Shown: positions 1-10,499 of the stretch, piece after piece
Layout: each line of letters opens with the position of its first letter
Position numbering within the stretch: position 1 is the stretch's first letter
Assembly: GCF_002355635.1 (NCBI RefSeq)
Contig: NZ_AP017558.1
Location: forward strand, 744,001 to 808,000
Source: Halopenitus persicus
Lineage (GTDB): Archaea > Halobacteriota > Halobacteria > Halobacteriales > Haloferacaceae
Reading direction: 5' to 3'
DNA length: 64,000 nucleotides
Notes under the pieces: model-generated
What the model saw: only the letters and a program-made list of their open reading frames with translations
Told to the model about the DNA's origin: nothing
Databases searched by the model: none
Translations under genes and position numbers: made by a program

Positions 1-872
1 GCGAGCTGGTGAGTTACATCAACGACCTCTACGACGACTTCGATCTGACCGTCCGGTACGGCGGATCCACGGACCTCGTCAACCAGATCGCCAACGAGGG
101 CGCCGGGACGCCCGCGGACGTCTTCTACTCGGTCAACGCCGGGTCGCTGGGCGCGCTGGCGGACGCGGGCCACGCCGCGTCCCTCTCGAGCGACGTCACC
201 GACCTCGTTCGCGGGGAGTTCCACACCGAGAACTGGATCGGAACGTCGGGACGAGCGCGAACGGTACCGTACAACACGAACGCGCTCTCCGAGGAGGACC
301 TCCCGAACGACATCATGGCGTACCCCGAGGAGTTCGACGGGGACCTCGGCTGGGCTCCGCGGTACGGCTCCTGCCAGGCGTTCATCACCGCGATGCGGAT
401 CATCGAGGGCGAGGAGGCGACCCGCGAGTGGCTCCAGGGCGTCCTCGACGCCGGCATCCAGGAGTATCCCGACGAGTTCGCCGCCTGTCAGGCGATCGCC
501 GACGGGGAGATCGACGCCGCGTTCACGAACCACTACTACATCCAGCGCGTGCTCGACGGGAATCCCGGGGCACCGATCGCCACCTCCTTCACGGAGGGCG
601 ACGCGGGCGCCGTCTTCAACGTCGCCGGCGCGGCGGTCGTCGAGGCGACCGACCAGGCGACGCTGGCCGAGAACTTCATCCGCCATCTCCTGTCGGCTGA
701 AGCACAGGACTACTTCGCGCGGTCGACCTTCGAGTACCCGCTGATCCCGGGCGTCGAACCGATCGGCGACCTGCCGACGATCGACCAGCTCGACGTGCCG
801 GACGTCGACCTCGCACAGCTGTCCGACCTCGAGGCGACCGTCGACCTGATGCGCGACGTCGGCGCGCTCTAA
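1..872 (+). CDS. Iron-type ABC transporter substrate-binding protein, 5' end outside the window
   Basis: The reading frame is open from the first base, so the signal peptide and N-terminal lobe lie upstream; 289 residues are visible. Segments such as TDLVNQIANEG and PADVFYSVNAGSLGAL resemble periplasmic binding proteins of the Fe(III)/thiamine type (extracellular solute-binding family 1, FutA/AfuA-like): a ligand-lobe start, the switch segment, and a C-terminal part ending with a run of helices (HLLSAEAQDYFARSTFEYPL) typical of this family. The protein would be exported, probably lipid-anchored, and deliver ferric iron or a related ligand to an ABC permease. The permease and ATPase genes are not in the visible part. 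Ligand identity is inference; family membership is solid. Confidence 0.85.
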   Translation, partial: ELVSYINDLYDDFDLTVRYGGSTDLVNQIANEGAGTPADVFYSVNAGSLGALADAGHAASLSSDVTDLVRGEFHTENWIGTSGRARTVPYNTNALSEEDLPNDIMAYPEEFDGDLGWAPRYGSCQAFITAMRIIEGEEATREWLQGVLDAGIQEYPDEFAACQAIADGEIDAAFTNHYYIQRVLDGNPGAPIATSFTEGDAGAVFNVAGAAVVEATDQATLAENFIRHLLSAEAQDYFARSTFEYPLIPGVEPIGDLPTIDQLDVPDVDLAQLSDLEATVDLMRDVGAL

Positions 873-887
873 CCCGGCACCCGGTCC

Positions 888-3167
888 GTGTCGTCTCCGG
901 TTCGAACCGCGATCCGACGCGTTCGCAGCGCGCTTCAGCGGCGGCTCCGGTCACGGATCCGCCGAGCGGCCCCCGAAACGCTCGCGGCGCTGGGCATCGC
1001 GGCGATCGCCGGAACCGCGGTGTTCGCCGTCGCGATGACCGTCTTCGCGTATCACTCCAGCAACCACGACGAGGCGGTCTACCTCCAGCAGGCCGCGATG
1101 CTGCTTGAGGGACAGCTCGCGCTGTATCCCGGCGACCTCGCCGACGCGTTCCATCCCTGGTTCTTCATCGAGGACGGCGGCCGACTGTATCCCAAGTACT
1201 CGCCGGTACCGGCGGCGATGTACGCCGTCGCGATGGCGGTCGTCGGCGAGCCCCGCATCACCCTCGCTGTCGTCGCCGCAGCCAGCGCCTTCCTCGTCTA
1301 CCGACTCGGCTCGATGGCGGCGGACCGCCGGGTCGGCCTCGTCGCCGCGGTCGTCTTTGCCGCCGCACCGCTGTCGCTCGTGACGACGGCCGTTTTCCTC
1401 CCGTACGCACCCACGGCGGCGTTGAATCTCCTGTTCGTCGTCTCGTACCTGTACGGGGTGCGTGACGGCTCGCTTCGGTGGGCCGGCGTCGCCGGGATCG
1501 CGATCGGGCTCGCGTTCTTCGCGCGTCCCTACACGGCGGTGTCGGTCGCAGCGCCGTTCGTTCTGCACGCGCTGGTGACGACGCTCCGAGCCATCGACCG
1601 TGAAACGCTCGCGGCGATCGGGTCGCGGTCGGAACCGCTGCCGAACGTGGTTCGACGGAACCTCCTCACCGGCACGTTCGGGATCCTGTTCGTCGGGATC
1701 ACGCTCGCGTACAACGCGCGGATGACCGGCTCGCCGCTGGTGTTCCCCTACGCGGCGTTCGCTCCCCTCGATGGGCCGGGCTTCGGGCGACGGCGGATCC
1801 TCGGCCATTCGATCGAGTACACGCCGGAGCTGGCGGTCCGCGCCAACGGCTACGTGATCGAGTACTTCCTCACGCGGTGGATGACCGCGGGCGGGATCGG
1901 AAGCGCAGCCGCGCTCGGCGGGCTGGCGATCGCGGCGCGCCGATGGTTCGATCCGGATCCGGACGCCGGGTTTCGCCGGACCGCAAGCGGCCTGCTGGCC
2001 GGGGTTCTCGTGACGGTTCCGCTGGCGAACCTCGCGTTCTGGGGGAACTACAACGTGCTCGCGACGATGAGCGACCCGACCGACGGGCTGATCTCCCAGT
2101 TCGGGCCGATCTACTACTTCGACGCGCTCGTCCCGCTGTCGGTCTTTGCGGCCCTCGGCGCCGTCGTCGGCTGGCGTCGGCTGTCGGGGCGCCTCGCGAA
2201 GCTGGCCGCGTCCCGGGAGTCGGATCGGGCCGCACGGGCCGCTCGCGTGCTCGCCGTCGGGCTCCTGGTCCTCGGCGTGGTGCTCGCGGGGACGGTCACG
2301 GCCTCGCTCGCGTCCGCGCCGCTCGAGCGCAACGCGGCCTACGCCGACAAGTACGAGGCTGCTTACGAACCCATCGAGGCGGCCGAGTTCGAGAACGACC
2401 TCGTCTTCGTCCCGACGCCGTACGGGGAGTGGCAGAACCACCCCTTCCAGTACCTCCGGAACGACCCCGGCTTCGACGGTCCGGTGGTCTACGCGCTCGA
2501 CCGGGATCCGGTGGCGGATTTTGCCGTGATCGAGGCGTATCCCGACCGGGAATATCGCCGGTTCGCCTATCAGGGCGAGTGGACGGGAGATCCGGACCGA
2601 CACGTGATCCCGAAACTCGAGTCGTTGGACGTTCGGCGCGGGACATCGCTCGCGGCCGCCACGACCGTCGGCGTTCCCGACCGCGTCTCCCGGGCGCGAG
2701 TCCGCCTCTCGAGTGAGACCGCGGGCACGGAGTACGTCGGCTACGGGGTGACGGATCCGGAGGGGTCGCTGACGGTCGACTGGCGGTTGACGCCCGACGG
2801 GATCGAGCTGCCCGGCGCCGGCCCGGACGCGTCCGCCCCGGGAACGGTCCCGATCGGCGAGGACGCCGAAACGGTCGTCCTCACGATCACGCTGGTCCAA
2901 CCCGACGGCGGGACGCTCACGTATCGACAGGAGGCGACGGTTCGACCGGGCGAGGACGGGGCAGCCGGCGGCGGAGCGGACGGCGGTGGAACGGCCAGCG
3001 ACGGTGACGCCACGGGCGACGGGACGGTCGAGGTGATCTGGCCGCCGGAGCGGTCGGTCTGTCCGCTGGTCCGGGAGTGTGGGTCCGAGGGCACGTACAT
3101 CCCGGACGATCCGGACGCGCACCTTGACGGCGTGGCGTTCGAGACGTCGGTCACGGTCGACGAATGA
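888..3167 (+). CDS. Membrane glycosyltransferase-like protein (GT-C / GT39 type)
   Basis: 759 residues starting at a GTG 15 bases after the preceding stop. After a basic N-terminus (about residues 1-30) there is a first membrane segment, then an extracellular loop with the His-Asp-Glu motif at residues 60-62 (NHDEAVYLQ), as in GT-C enzymes that use lipid-linked sugar donors. Roughly ten further hydrophobic segments follow to about residue 470. The last ~280 residues are a soluble, outward-facing domain with low-complexity Gly/Asp linkers near residues 690-720. It is probably a dolichol-phosphate-sugar-dependent transferase acting on cell-surface glycans, or a sugar-binding relative. No glycan locus surrounds it, so donor and acceptor cannot be named. 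Confidence 0.7.
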   Translation: MSSPVRTAIRRVRSALQRRLRSRIRRAAPETLAALGIAAIAGTAVFAVAMTVFAYHSSNHDEAVYLQQAAMLLEGQLALYPGDLADAFHPWFFIEDGGRLYPKYSPVPAAMYAVAMAVVGEPRITLAVVAAASAFLVYRLGSMAADRRVGLVAAVVFAAAPLSLVTTAVFLPYAPTAALNLLFVVSYLYGVRDGSLRWAGVAGIAIGLAFFARPYTAVSVAAPFVLHALVTTLRAIDRETLAAIGSRSEPLPNVVRRNLLTGTFGILFVGITLAYNARMTGSPLVFPYAAFAPLDGPGFGRRRILGHSIEYTPELAVRANGYVIEYFLTRWMTAGGIGSAAALGGLAIAARRWFDPDPDAGFRRTASGLLAGVLVTVPLANLAFWGNYNVLATMSDPTDGLISQFGPIYYFDALVPLSVFAALGAVVGWRRLSGRLAKLAASRESDRAARAARVLAVGLLVLGVVLAGTVTASLASAPLERNAAYADKYEAAYEPIEAAEFENDLVFVPTPYGEWQNHPFQYLRNDPGFDGPVVYALDRDPVADFAVIEAYPDREYRRFAYQGEWTGDPDRHVIPKLESLDVRRGTSLAAATTVGVPDRVSRARVRLSSETAGTEYVGYGVTDPEGSLTVDWRLTPDGIELPGAGPDASAPGTVPIGEDAETVVLTITLVQPDGGTLTYRQEATVRPGEDGAAGGGADGGGTASDGDATGDGTVEVIWPPERSVCPLVRECGSEGTYIPDDPDAHLDGVAFETSVTVDE

Positions 3168-3195
3168 CGCTCCGGGTACCGAAACCGTCCGGCTC

Positions 3196-4431
3196 TCAAA
3201 GCGCCGGCACGGCCCGGAAGACGACGTAGGACCCGATCGTCGCCGCCACCGGGACGGCGTTCTGGAGGAGGACGACGCGGGCTGTCGTGCTCGGCTTATA
3301 TAAGTCGGCGACGCTGAGCGCGTCCACGTCGTCCGCCGCCGGTTCCGCGATCGTATCGTCTGCCGCCGGTTCCGCGGCCGTGGTCGGCATCTCATCAATG
3401 GACGGGTCGGCCTCGACGGCACCCGGCGCGTCGGCGCTCTCGACGGGTGCGCCGAGCGCGGCCGGACGTTCGGTCTCGGTCGGCGTGTCGGGCAGCTCCT
3501 GGAGCCGCGTGGCGCGTCCCCAGCCGAGTCCGACTATGCTCATCGTGGCGATGACGACGAACGAGGCCGGGATCCCGAGCGCCGAGAGCCCGACGACCAG
3601 CGCGGAGGTGACCAGCGAGACCACGAGCGCGGCGGTCAACGGCAGCTCGGTGAGGTCGTTGCCCATCGTCTCGAGGGTCCGCCGGCCGAGCGTGAACGCG
3701 CCGACGCCCATCGCGAGGGCGGCCAGCAGGACGCCGGCGTTCATCGAGAGGTCGCCGCTGCCGACCAGCGGGGCGACCGCGTTGGCCACGTTCGAGGCGC
3801 CGGCCGAGAAGGCGTTGAGACACGCGATCGCGATGACGACGACGGCGCCCAGCAGTTCGCGTGTGGTCGCTGACGGGGCGGACCGAATCGTGGGGATCCG
3901 ACCCGATCGGTCGATCCGGGCGGGAAACCCGCCCGTGCGGTCGATCGCGAGCGTCGCCGCGAGCCGGTCGTACCAGTAGCGCCCGACGACGGCGCTGACC
4001 CAGAAGCCGACGATCGGTGCCACCAGCCACCAGGCGACGATCTCGAGGGCGACGCCCCCGTTGAGGGTCCCACGGGCGATCCCGAGCCCCGCGATCGCGC
4101 CGACGGCGGTCATCGACGTCGAGGCCGGCACGCCGAAGAGGTTCGAGACGAACAGCGCCCCGCCGACGAACAGGAGGACGACGATCGACGTCTCCAACGT
4201 GAACGGGTTCCCCCGGAGCAGCCCCGCCCCGAGGGTGTCCACGACCCGGCGGCCGATCGTCCAGCCGCCGCCGAGGACGAAGACCGACATCAACGCGCCC
4301 GCGCCGACCTTCGAGATCAGGCCGCTGCCGACGGCCGGCCCGAACGCGACACCGGTTCCGGAGCCGCCGATGTTGATCCCGACGAAGGCGGCGACGACGA
4401 TGCCGACGAGGAGGAGCACCTGTTCCGACAC
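3196..4431 (-). CDS. pit: Inorganic phosphate transporter, PiT family
   Basis: About 411 residues with a duplicated membrane architecture typical of PiT permeases. The first half has GINIGGSGTGVAFGPAVGSG and the second half has GASNVANAVAPLVGSG, the degenerate and the better-conserved copies of the PiT signature. It would import phosphate by cation symport. A longer frame reaches base 4533, but the GTG at 4431 is preferred: a TATA-like TTAAATATCC lies 20-29 bases upstream on the same strand and the residues before it do not look like protein. A cytoplasmic acidic linker near the C-terminus contains an imperfect repeat (EPAADDTIAEPAADDVDA). No PhoU-like gene is adjacent. Confidence 0.88.
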   Translation of the reverse strand: MSEQVLLLVGIVVAAFVGINIGGSGTGVAFGPAVGSGLISKVGAGALMSVFVLGGGWTIGRRVVDTLGAGLLRGNPFTLETSIVVLLFVGGALFVSNLFGVPASTSMTAVGAIAGLGIARGTLNGGVALEIVAWWLVAPIVGFWVSAVVGRYWYDRLAATLAIDRTGGFPARIDRSGRIPTIRSAPSATTRELLGAVVVIAIACLNAFSAGASNVANAVAPLVGSGDLSMNAGVLLAALAMGVGAFTLGRRTLETMGNDLTELPLTAALVVSLVTSALVVGLSALGIPASFVVIATMSIVGLGWGRATRLQELPDTPTETERPAALGAPVESADAPGAVEADPSIDEMPTTAAEPAADDTIAEPAADDVDALSVADLYKPSTTARVVLLQNAVPVAATIGSYVVFRAVPAL

Positions 4432-4450
4432 GGCCGACGATATCCGGTCC

Positions 4451-4460
4451 GGATATTTAA
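4451..4460 (-). promoter_or_regulatory. TATA-like box of the PiT gene
   Basis: On the minus strand the bases read TTAAATATCC. The centre is about 25 nt before the GTG start at 4431, the normal distance from an archaeal TATA box to the transcription start, so the mRNA is probably leaderless. Confidence 0.5.
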
Positions 4461-4541
4461 GTCGATCAGGTCCCCGGTTCCCACGGCGGCCCGTGACCGC
4501 CGACCGGCCGACTTTTCCCCGATCGCTGCCCACGAGTGGAT

Positions 4542-4871
4542 ATGAGCGCCGACTTCGACCCCGAGAAGTTCGAGGACAAGTACGCCAACTACTTCGCCGA
4601 GCTCCAGCGCGCGTACAAGAACGCGTTCAACCACATGAACGAGCGGTATGATTCGCAGCTGATCCACGGGATCGACCAGACCGTGTTGAACGAGTCCGAA
4701 CCGTTCTACGAGGACGGCGAGTTCGTCGTCGAGCTTCCGGAGGACCCGCGTGGCCGCTTCGAGGGCGCGCTCGTCGACGACGAGAAGTTCGAGGAGACGC
4801 TGGACGTCTACGTCGACCGCATCGAGTCGGAGCTCCACCGCGTCTTCGGCGTCGATCGGCCCGACGAGTGA
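4542..4871 (+). CDS. Small conserved haloarchaeal protein (DUF5783-like)
   Basis: 109 residues, acidic and soluble, without membrane segments or metal-binding motifs. The N-terminal FDPEKFEDKYANYFAELQRAYKNA part is helix-rich and the C-terminus ends in another amphipathic helix. It resembles the haloarchaeal family I remember as DUF5783; the family number is from memory and unverified. The ATG at 4542 is preferred over the in-frame GTG two codons earlier. It is divergent from the phosphate permease. Function unknown. Confidence 0.7.
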   Translation: MSADFDPEKFEDKYANYFAELQRAYKNAFNHMNERYDSQLIHGIDQTVLNESEPFYEDGEFVVELPEDPRGRFEGALVDDEKFEETLDVYVDRIESELHRVFGVDRPDE

Positions 4872-4994
4872 ACCGTTCGCCGAAACCAAAACGCCCCACC
4901 GCCGACCCGCCGTCGCGGGATTCCATCCGGGCGATCTCCCCGAGATCCCGTTCCGAACCAAAGGCATAAGCCGGTTCGCCGCCAACCAAGCGAT

Positions 4995-5369
4995 ATGAGC
5001 ACGGAAGCGGCTGACACCGACGATCTTCGCGACCGGATCACGAACTTCCTGCGGCGCAACTTCCCGCAGATCCAGATGCACGGCGGCGACGCGGCGATCA
5101 GCCATCTCGACCGCGAGAGCGGCGAGGTGCACATCCAGCTCGGCGGCGCGTGTTCGGGCTGCGGCATCTCCCCGATGACGATCCAGGCGATCAAGTCCCG
5201 AATGGTCAAGGAGATCCCGGAGATCGAGACGGTCCACGCCGACACCGGGATGGGCGCCGGCGCGGACGGCGACCTCGGCGGGACGAGCAGCGGCGGGATG
5301 TCCCCCTCCTTCCCCGGCGAGACGAGCGACGACGGCGAGTCGGACGAGGGGCCGCAGGCTCCCTTCTGA
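4995..5369 (+). CDS. NifU C-terminal-domain Fe-S scaffold protein
   Basis: 124 residues. Residues 10-85 form a NifU C-terminal (Nfu) domain with the CxxC pair at Cys53 and Cys56 in GGACSGCGISPMT, which bridges a [4Fe-4S] cluster between two subunits. The tail (about residues 90-124) is a Gly/Ser/Asp-rich low-complexity extension. It would receive and hand over Fe-S clusters in the cytoplasm. The sufS-sufU pair lies about 1.5 kb downstream, so Fe-S biogenesis genes are loosely grouped here. A TATA-like GGCATAAG about 25 nt before the ATG suggests its own leaderless transcript. Confidence 0.92.
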   Translation: MSTEAADTDDLRDRITNFLRRNFPQIQMHGGDAAISHLDRESGEVHIQLGGACSGCGISPMTIQAIKSRMVKEIPEIETVHADTGMGAGADGDLGGTSSGGMSPSFPGETSDDGESDEGPQAPF

Positions 5370-5524
5370 GAACGGAAGCCGAATCCCGCTCCCGGCGGTT
5401 CCCCGACCGATCCTCGCGACTCGGCAGTTCGTTTTTCCGCGTTCGTCGCCCCGCTCCGGAGCGGCGGCTGCCGCCAGCAGACCACGCGACGACGTCATCG
5501 AGCCATCGCGACGACCAACCGGTC

Positions 5525-5622
5525 GTCGCTCCCGCCTGGCCGTCGCTCCCGCCTGGCCGTCGCTCCCGCCTGGCCGTCGCTCCCGCCTGGCCGTCGCTCC
5601 CGCCTGGCCGTCGCTCCCGCCA
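5525..5622. repeat. 17-bp tandem repeat, five full copies and one partial
   Basis: The unit GTCGCTCCCGCCTGGCC starts at 5525, 5542, 5559, 5576 and 5593, with a 13-base partial copy from 5610. The copies look identical. The array sits in the 254-base gap after the NifU-domain gene and ends two bases before the stop codon of the convergent DJ-1 gene. There are no unique spacers, so it is not a CRISPR array. Confidence 0.95.
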
Positions 5623-5623
5623 C

Positions 5624-6220
5624 CTAGTCGTCGCCCGCGACCGGGGCGGCCTCGTGGTCGATCGACGTGCCGAGCACCTCGAGGAACGCCGCGAGCCACT
5701 CGGGATGGTCGGGCCAGGCCTGCCCGGTCACCAGGTTGCCGTCGGTGACGACGCCGTCGACCCACGAACAGCCGGCGCCCTCGACCTCGGCACGGACGGC
5801 CGGATAGGCGGTCGCGGTCCGGCCCTCGAGAACGCCCGCGGCGGCGAGGATCTGCGGGCCGTGACAGACGGCCGCGACCGGTTTGTCCGCCTCGAAGAAG
5901 TGGCGGACCGTCTCGAGAACCGAATCGTAGGTGCGGAGGTACTCGGGCGCGCGACCGCCGGGCACGACGAGCGCGTCGTAGTCGGCGGGGTCGACGTCCT
6001 CGATCGCGGCGTCGATCGCGAAGTCGTGCCCGCGGGTCTCCAGGTAGGTCTGGTCGCCGCGGAAGTCGTGAACGGCCGTCTTCACCGTTTCACCGTCCTC
6101 CGTCTCGGGCGCCACCGCGTCGACCTCGTGGCCGACCATCTGCAGCGCCTGATACGGCACCATTACCTCGTAGTCCTCGACGAAGTCGCCGGCGATCTCG
6201 AGGATCCGTTTGTGAGACAT
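5624..6220 (-). CDS. DJ-1/PfpI family protein
   Basis: 198 residues covering one class I glutamine amidotransferase-like fold. The nucleophile elbow [14 protein letters not shown] places Cys119 next to His120, and an acidic residue near 15-18 could take the role of the DJ-1 glutamate. Members act as proteases, glyoxalases/deglycases or chaperones; which applies cannot be told from sequence. The start at 6220 ([13 protein letters not shown]) is chosen because the longer open frame upstream runs through a non-coding repeat region. The stop codon abuts a 17-bp tandem array. Confidence 0.9.
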   Translation of the reverse strand: MSHKRILEIAGDFVEDYEVMVPYQALQMVGHEVDAVAPETEDGETVKTAVHDFRGDQTYLETRGHDFAIDAAIEDVDPADYDALVVPGGRAPEYLRTYDSVLETVRHFFEADKPVAAVCHGPQILAAAGVLEGRTATAYPAVRAEVEGAGCSWVDGVVTDGNLVTGQAWPDHPEWLAAFLEVLGTSIDHEAAPVAGDD

Positions 6221-6303
6221 TCGTGAACACCTGACAAGATCTACGCTCCCGCGCCGGATAATCGTTGCGTCGCCCCCCACGCGCTCCAGATCATCCGACG
6301 TCC

Positions 6304-6375
6304 CGGCTGCGACACCGAAACCGGCTGCAACACCGAAACCGGCTGCAACACCGAAACCGGCTGCAACACCGAAAC
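6304..6375. repeat. 18-bp tandem repeat, four copies
   Basis: The unit GGCTGCAACACCGAAACC starts at 6304, 6322, 6340 and 6358; the first copy differs by one base. It occupies the 230-base divergent gap between the DJ-1 and sufS genes, 75-147 bases before the sufS start, so it may separate or modulate their promoters. Confidence 0.95.
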
Positions 6376-6450
6376 CGACCGCGATATCCCGGCCACGCCG
6401 CTCGCGTCGGACCGAAGGCGTGTTGGTTCTCGAGACCCAAGGGTCCCGTA

Positions 6451-7728
<1,278 letters not shown>

Positions 7729-7847
7729 GACGCCGGAAAGCGTCCGGTCGGCGGCCGGCCGCTGACCGTCGACGGCCACCCACCTCACGCCCCCGCCAAC
7801 CCCGCTGCGGAACGCTTTTCCCGGCGAACCGGCTACCCTGAAGCAGT

Positions 7848-8267
7848 ATGGGACTGGGCTCGGACATGTACAGACAGCAGATCCTCGATCACTACAAGAA
7901 CCCCCGCAACTACGGGGAGATGGAGGATCCGGACATCACGCACGTCGGCGAGAACCCCTCCTGCGGGGACACGATCCGGATGGACATCCGGCTCGCCGAC
8001 GACGACGAGACGATCGAGGCCGTCGCGTTCACCGGCGACGGCTGCGCCATCTCGATGGCCTCAGCCAGCATGCTCTCCGAGCGGCTCGCCGGGATGACGA
8101 TCGAGGAGCTCCAGGATCTCGACACCGACGACATCACCGAGATGCTCGGCGTCGATATCTCGCCGATGCGCGTGAAATGCGCCGTGTTGGGCCGGCAGGT
8201 CGCCCAGGACGGCGTGAAGATCGAACGCGGCGAGATCGACGTCGACCGAACGAAGACCGAGGACTAA
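7848..8267 (+). CDS. sufU: SufU/IscU-type Fe-S scaffold or sulfur-transfer protein
   Basis: 139 residues of the NifU N-terminal (IscU) family. The three conserved cysteines are Cys39 (PSCGD, with Asp41), Cys66 (GDGCAIS) and Cys111 (VKCAVL), the Zn/Fe-S site of SufU. The region between the second and third cysteines has the insertion typical of SufU rather than IscU, and the IscU LPPVK chaperone motif is absent. In SufS-SufU systems this protein accepts sulfur from SufS, which fits the gene immediately upstream. Confidence 0.93.
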   Translation: MGLGSDMYRQQILDHYKNPRNYGEMEDPDITHVGENPSCGDTIRMDIRLADDDETIEAVAFTGDGCAISMASASMLSERLAGMTIEELQDLDTDDITEMLGVDISPMRVKCAVLGRQVAQDGVKIERGEIDVDRTKTED

Positions 8268-8374
8268 GTTCGTCGACGCGACGACGGTTACGGACCGAGT
8301 TCGTCGACGCGGACGGCGACCAGCGACCGACCGAGCCCGCCGAACTTTTGCGGATCGACGCCCTCCCTGTAGGT

Positions 8375-9139
8375 ATGAGCGACGAGTTCGACAAGGAGGC
8401 CGAACGCGAGAAGCTTCGAGAGAAGTTCGAGCGGGACCAAAAGAAGCGCGAACACACCCAGCATATGTCGGAGCTGCTGTTGAAGGGCGCGACGATGACC
8501 AACAGCCACTGTGACGCCTGCGGCGACCCGATCTTCAGACATAACGGCCAGGAGTTCTGTCCCACGTGCTCCCGCGAGGGAACCGAGAGCGCGACCGGGG
8601 GTATGGACGAGACGGAAGCGGGAGGATCCCCGACCGGGACGGAATCGAGAGGATCCCCGACCGAGATCGAGATCGACGAGGACGGAGCGACGGGAACGGC
8701 GGAACCGGCCGCCGAGAACGGGACGGCCGCAGCCGGGCGGTCCACGGCCGGCACCGGGAGCGAGATCGATGCTGCGGCGAACGCCTCCGCCGCCGGGCCG
8801 AACGCCACCGGGCCAAGCGCCGCCACACCGAATAACGCCGGGCCGAACGCCACACCGAATAACGCCGGGCCGAACGCCACACCGAACGACCCCGACACGA
8901 CACCGTCCCCGCCGCGCGTCGACACGCACGATGGCGGTGTCGCCACGGAGCCGGCGCGGACCCCCGATGCGGATGGATCGACGCCCGCCGAGAACCTCCG
9001 GGCGGCGCGCGAGTCGCTGGCCCGCACGGCGCGACGGTTCGCCGAGGCCGCCGAACGGACCGAGGATCCCCGCCGCGCCCGCGACCACCTGCAGGCGGCC
9101 CGCGAGGCCGCCGAGGCGCTCGACGCGCTGGATCGGTGA
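8375..9139 (+). CDS. Sjogren/scleroderma autoantigen-1-like zinc-ribbon protein
   Basis: 254 residues. Residues 1-35 are a charged helix, residues 36-68 a zinc ribbon with Cys46, Cys49, Cys62 and Cys65, matching the archaeal/eukaryotic autoantigen p27 family. A long low-complexity linker follows, including two copies of the nine-residue unit GPNATPNNA (27-bp DNA period, from about 8823). The last ~70 residues form an Ala/Arg/Glu-rich helix. Its cellular job is not established; archaeal members are generally unstudied. The ATG at 8375 starts directly at the conserved helix. Confidence 0.85.
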   Translation: MSDEFDKEAEREKLREKFERDQKKREHTQHMSELLLKGATMTNSHCDACGDPIFRHNGQEFCPTCSREGTESATGGMDETEAGGSPTGTESRGSPTEIEIDEDGATGTAEPAAENGTAAAGRSTAGTGSEIDAAANASAAGPNATGPSAATPNNAGPNATPNNAGPNATPNDPDTTPSPPRVDTHDGGVATEPARTPDADGSTPAENLRAARESLARTARRFAEAAERTEDPRRARDHLQAAREAAEALDALDR

Positions 9140-9190
9140 GTCCCGCCGCCGACGGTCGGCTCCGGACCGGAACGATGACCGTCGCACGTT

Positions 9191-9200
9191 CCTTTTAAGT
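9191..9200 (+). promoter_or_regulatory. TATA-like box of the potassium channel gene
   Basis: CCTTTTAAGT lies about 25-30 nt before the ATG at 9223, compatible with a leaderless or near-leaderless transcript. Confidence 0.45.
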
Positions 9201-9222
9201 CGGTGCTGGGCCTCCCACGGGT

Positions 9223-10446
9223 ATGGAGCTGAGTCGCGAGTGGGTGACCGTCCGGGCGTCGATCGTCCTGACGTTCGCGGTCGCGGTGCTGTCGATCGTC
9301 GTCGGGCTGCTCCACATCTCGGGGGTGAGCGTCGCGGGACCGCTCTCGCCGTACATCCCCGAGATCGTCCGGCAAACGGTCGGGTTCACCGGCACGCTCA
9401 CCGGCTTCGCGATGCTGGCGAGCGGCTACGCGCTGAAGCGCGGCTACCGGATCGGCCTCCGATCGACCGCGGTCCTGCTGCCGCTCACCGGACTGCAGGG
9501 CCTGCTGCAGGTCTCGGTCGTCTCGCTCCCGCTCGTGGTCCTCTCGATCGCCTCCATCCCGGCACTCATCGTCAACCGTGATCGGTTCACGCGGACCTAC
9601 CGCCCCTCGACGACGCAGCTGGCCGCAGGGACCGCGCTGGCGACCGCGCTCGGCTACGGCACGTTCGGGTCGTTCGCGCTGCGCGAGGAGTTCACCGGGA
9701 TCGAGTCGATCGTCGACGCGTTCTACTACACCGTCGTGACCGCCTCGACGGTCGGCTACGGCGACGTGACCCCGACGAGCGCGATCGGTCGGATGTTCGG
9801 CCTCTCGGTGCTCGTGATAAACGTTGCCACGTTCGCGATCGCGCTGGGGGTGCTGTTGACGCCCGCGATCGAGGCCCAACTCTCGAAGGCACTCGGAAAG
9901 ATGACACAACGACAGTTCGACCTCCTCGACGACCACGTCCTCGTGTTAGGCTACGGGGACCTGACGGAACCGATCCTCGAAGAACTCCTCGAGCGCGACA
10001 TCGACTACGTCGTCGTCACCGACGACGAACGACACGCGAGCCGGCTCACCGACCGGGACGTCGCGGTTCTCGCGGCCGACCCCAGCGACGTGGGGCCGCT
10101 GGAGACGGCCCGGATCGTCGACGCCCGGGCGGTCGTGGTCGCGACGAACGACGACGCCGAGGACGCGCTGGCGATCCTCACCGCGCGCCAGCTCAACCCC
10201 GACGTGCGGATCGTCGCCGGCGCGACCCAGCGCGAGAACGTCGACAAGCTCCGGCGGGCCGGGGCCGACGACGTCATCTCGCCGGCGACGCTTGGCGGCC
10301 ACCTCATCGTCGACTCCGCGTTCGGCGCCGATTCGATGGCCGTCGCCGAGGAGATCATGGACGACGAGGGGCTCGACGTCGCGGACGCCGTCGAGAGCGG
10401 TCGAGACGGAACGCCCGACGGGGGGCAGACCGAAAGTTCGGACTGA
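9223..10446 (+). CDS. Potassium channel with RCK/TrkA-N NAD-binding domain
   Basis: 407 residues. Four hydrophobic segments lie between residues 10 and 120, followed by a two-helix pore module with the K+ selectivity filter TVGYGD at residues 176-181. From about residue 238 a Rossmann-type RCK domain begins (HVLVLGYGDLTEPILEEL) and runs to about residue 350, ending in an acidic tail. It is a ligand-gated potassium channel of the cell membrane, important where cytoplasmic K+ is molar. The extra N-terminal membrane segments are common in haloarchaeal channels. Confidence 0.9.
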   Translation: MELSREWVTVRASIVLTFAVAVLSIVVGLLHISGVSVAGPLSPYIPEIVRQTVGFTGTLTGFAMLASGYALKRGYRIGLRSTAVLLPLTGLQGLLQVSVVSLPLVVLSIASIPALIVNRDRFTRTYRPSTTQLAAGTALATALGYGTFGSFALREEFTGIESIVDAFYYTVVTASTVGYGDVTPTSAIGRMFGLSVLVINVATFAIALGVLLTPAIEAQLSKALGKMTQRQFDLLDDHVLVLGYGDLTEPILEELLERDIDYVVVTDDERHASRLTDRDVAVLAADPSDVGPLETARIVDARAVVVATNDDAEDALAILTARQLNPDVRIVAGATQRENVDKLRRAGADDVISPATLGGHLIVDSAFGADSMAVAEEIMDDEGLDVADAVESGRDGTPDGGQTESSD

Positions 10447-10499
10447 GAGAACCGCCGATCCGAGCGGAACCGACCGCCGATCCGGACTGAGCCGACCCC

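Noticed and set aside
951-3422. Minus-strand ORF of 823 codons opposite the GT-C gene
   Set aside because: Arg/Pro-rich translation typical of the antisense shadow of high-GC coding DNA; the plus-strand gene has clear membrane segments and a GT-C motif.
5525-5622. Possible CRISPR array
   Set aside because: The 17-base units abut with no spacers and no cas genes are nearby.
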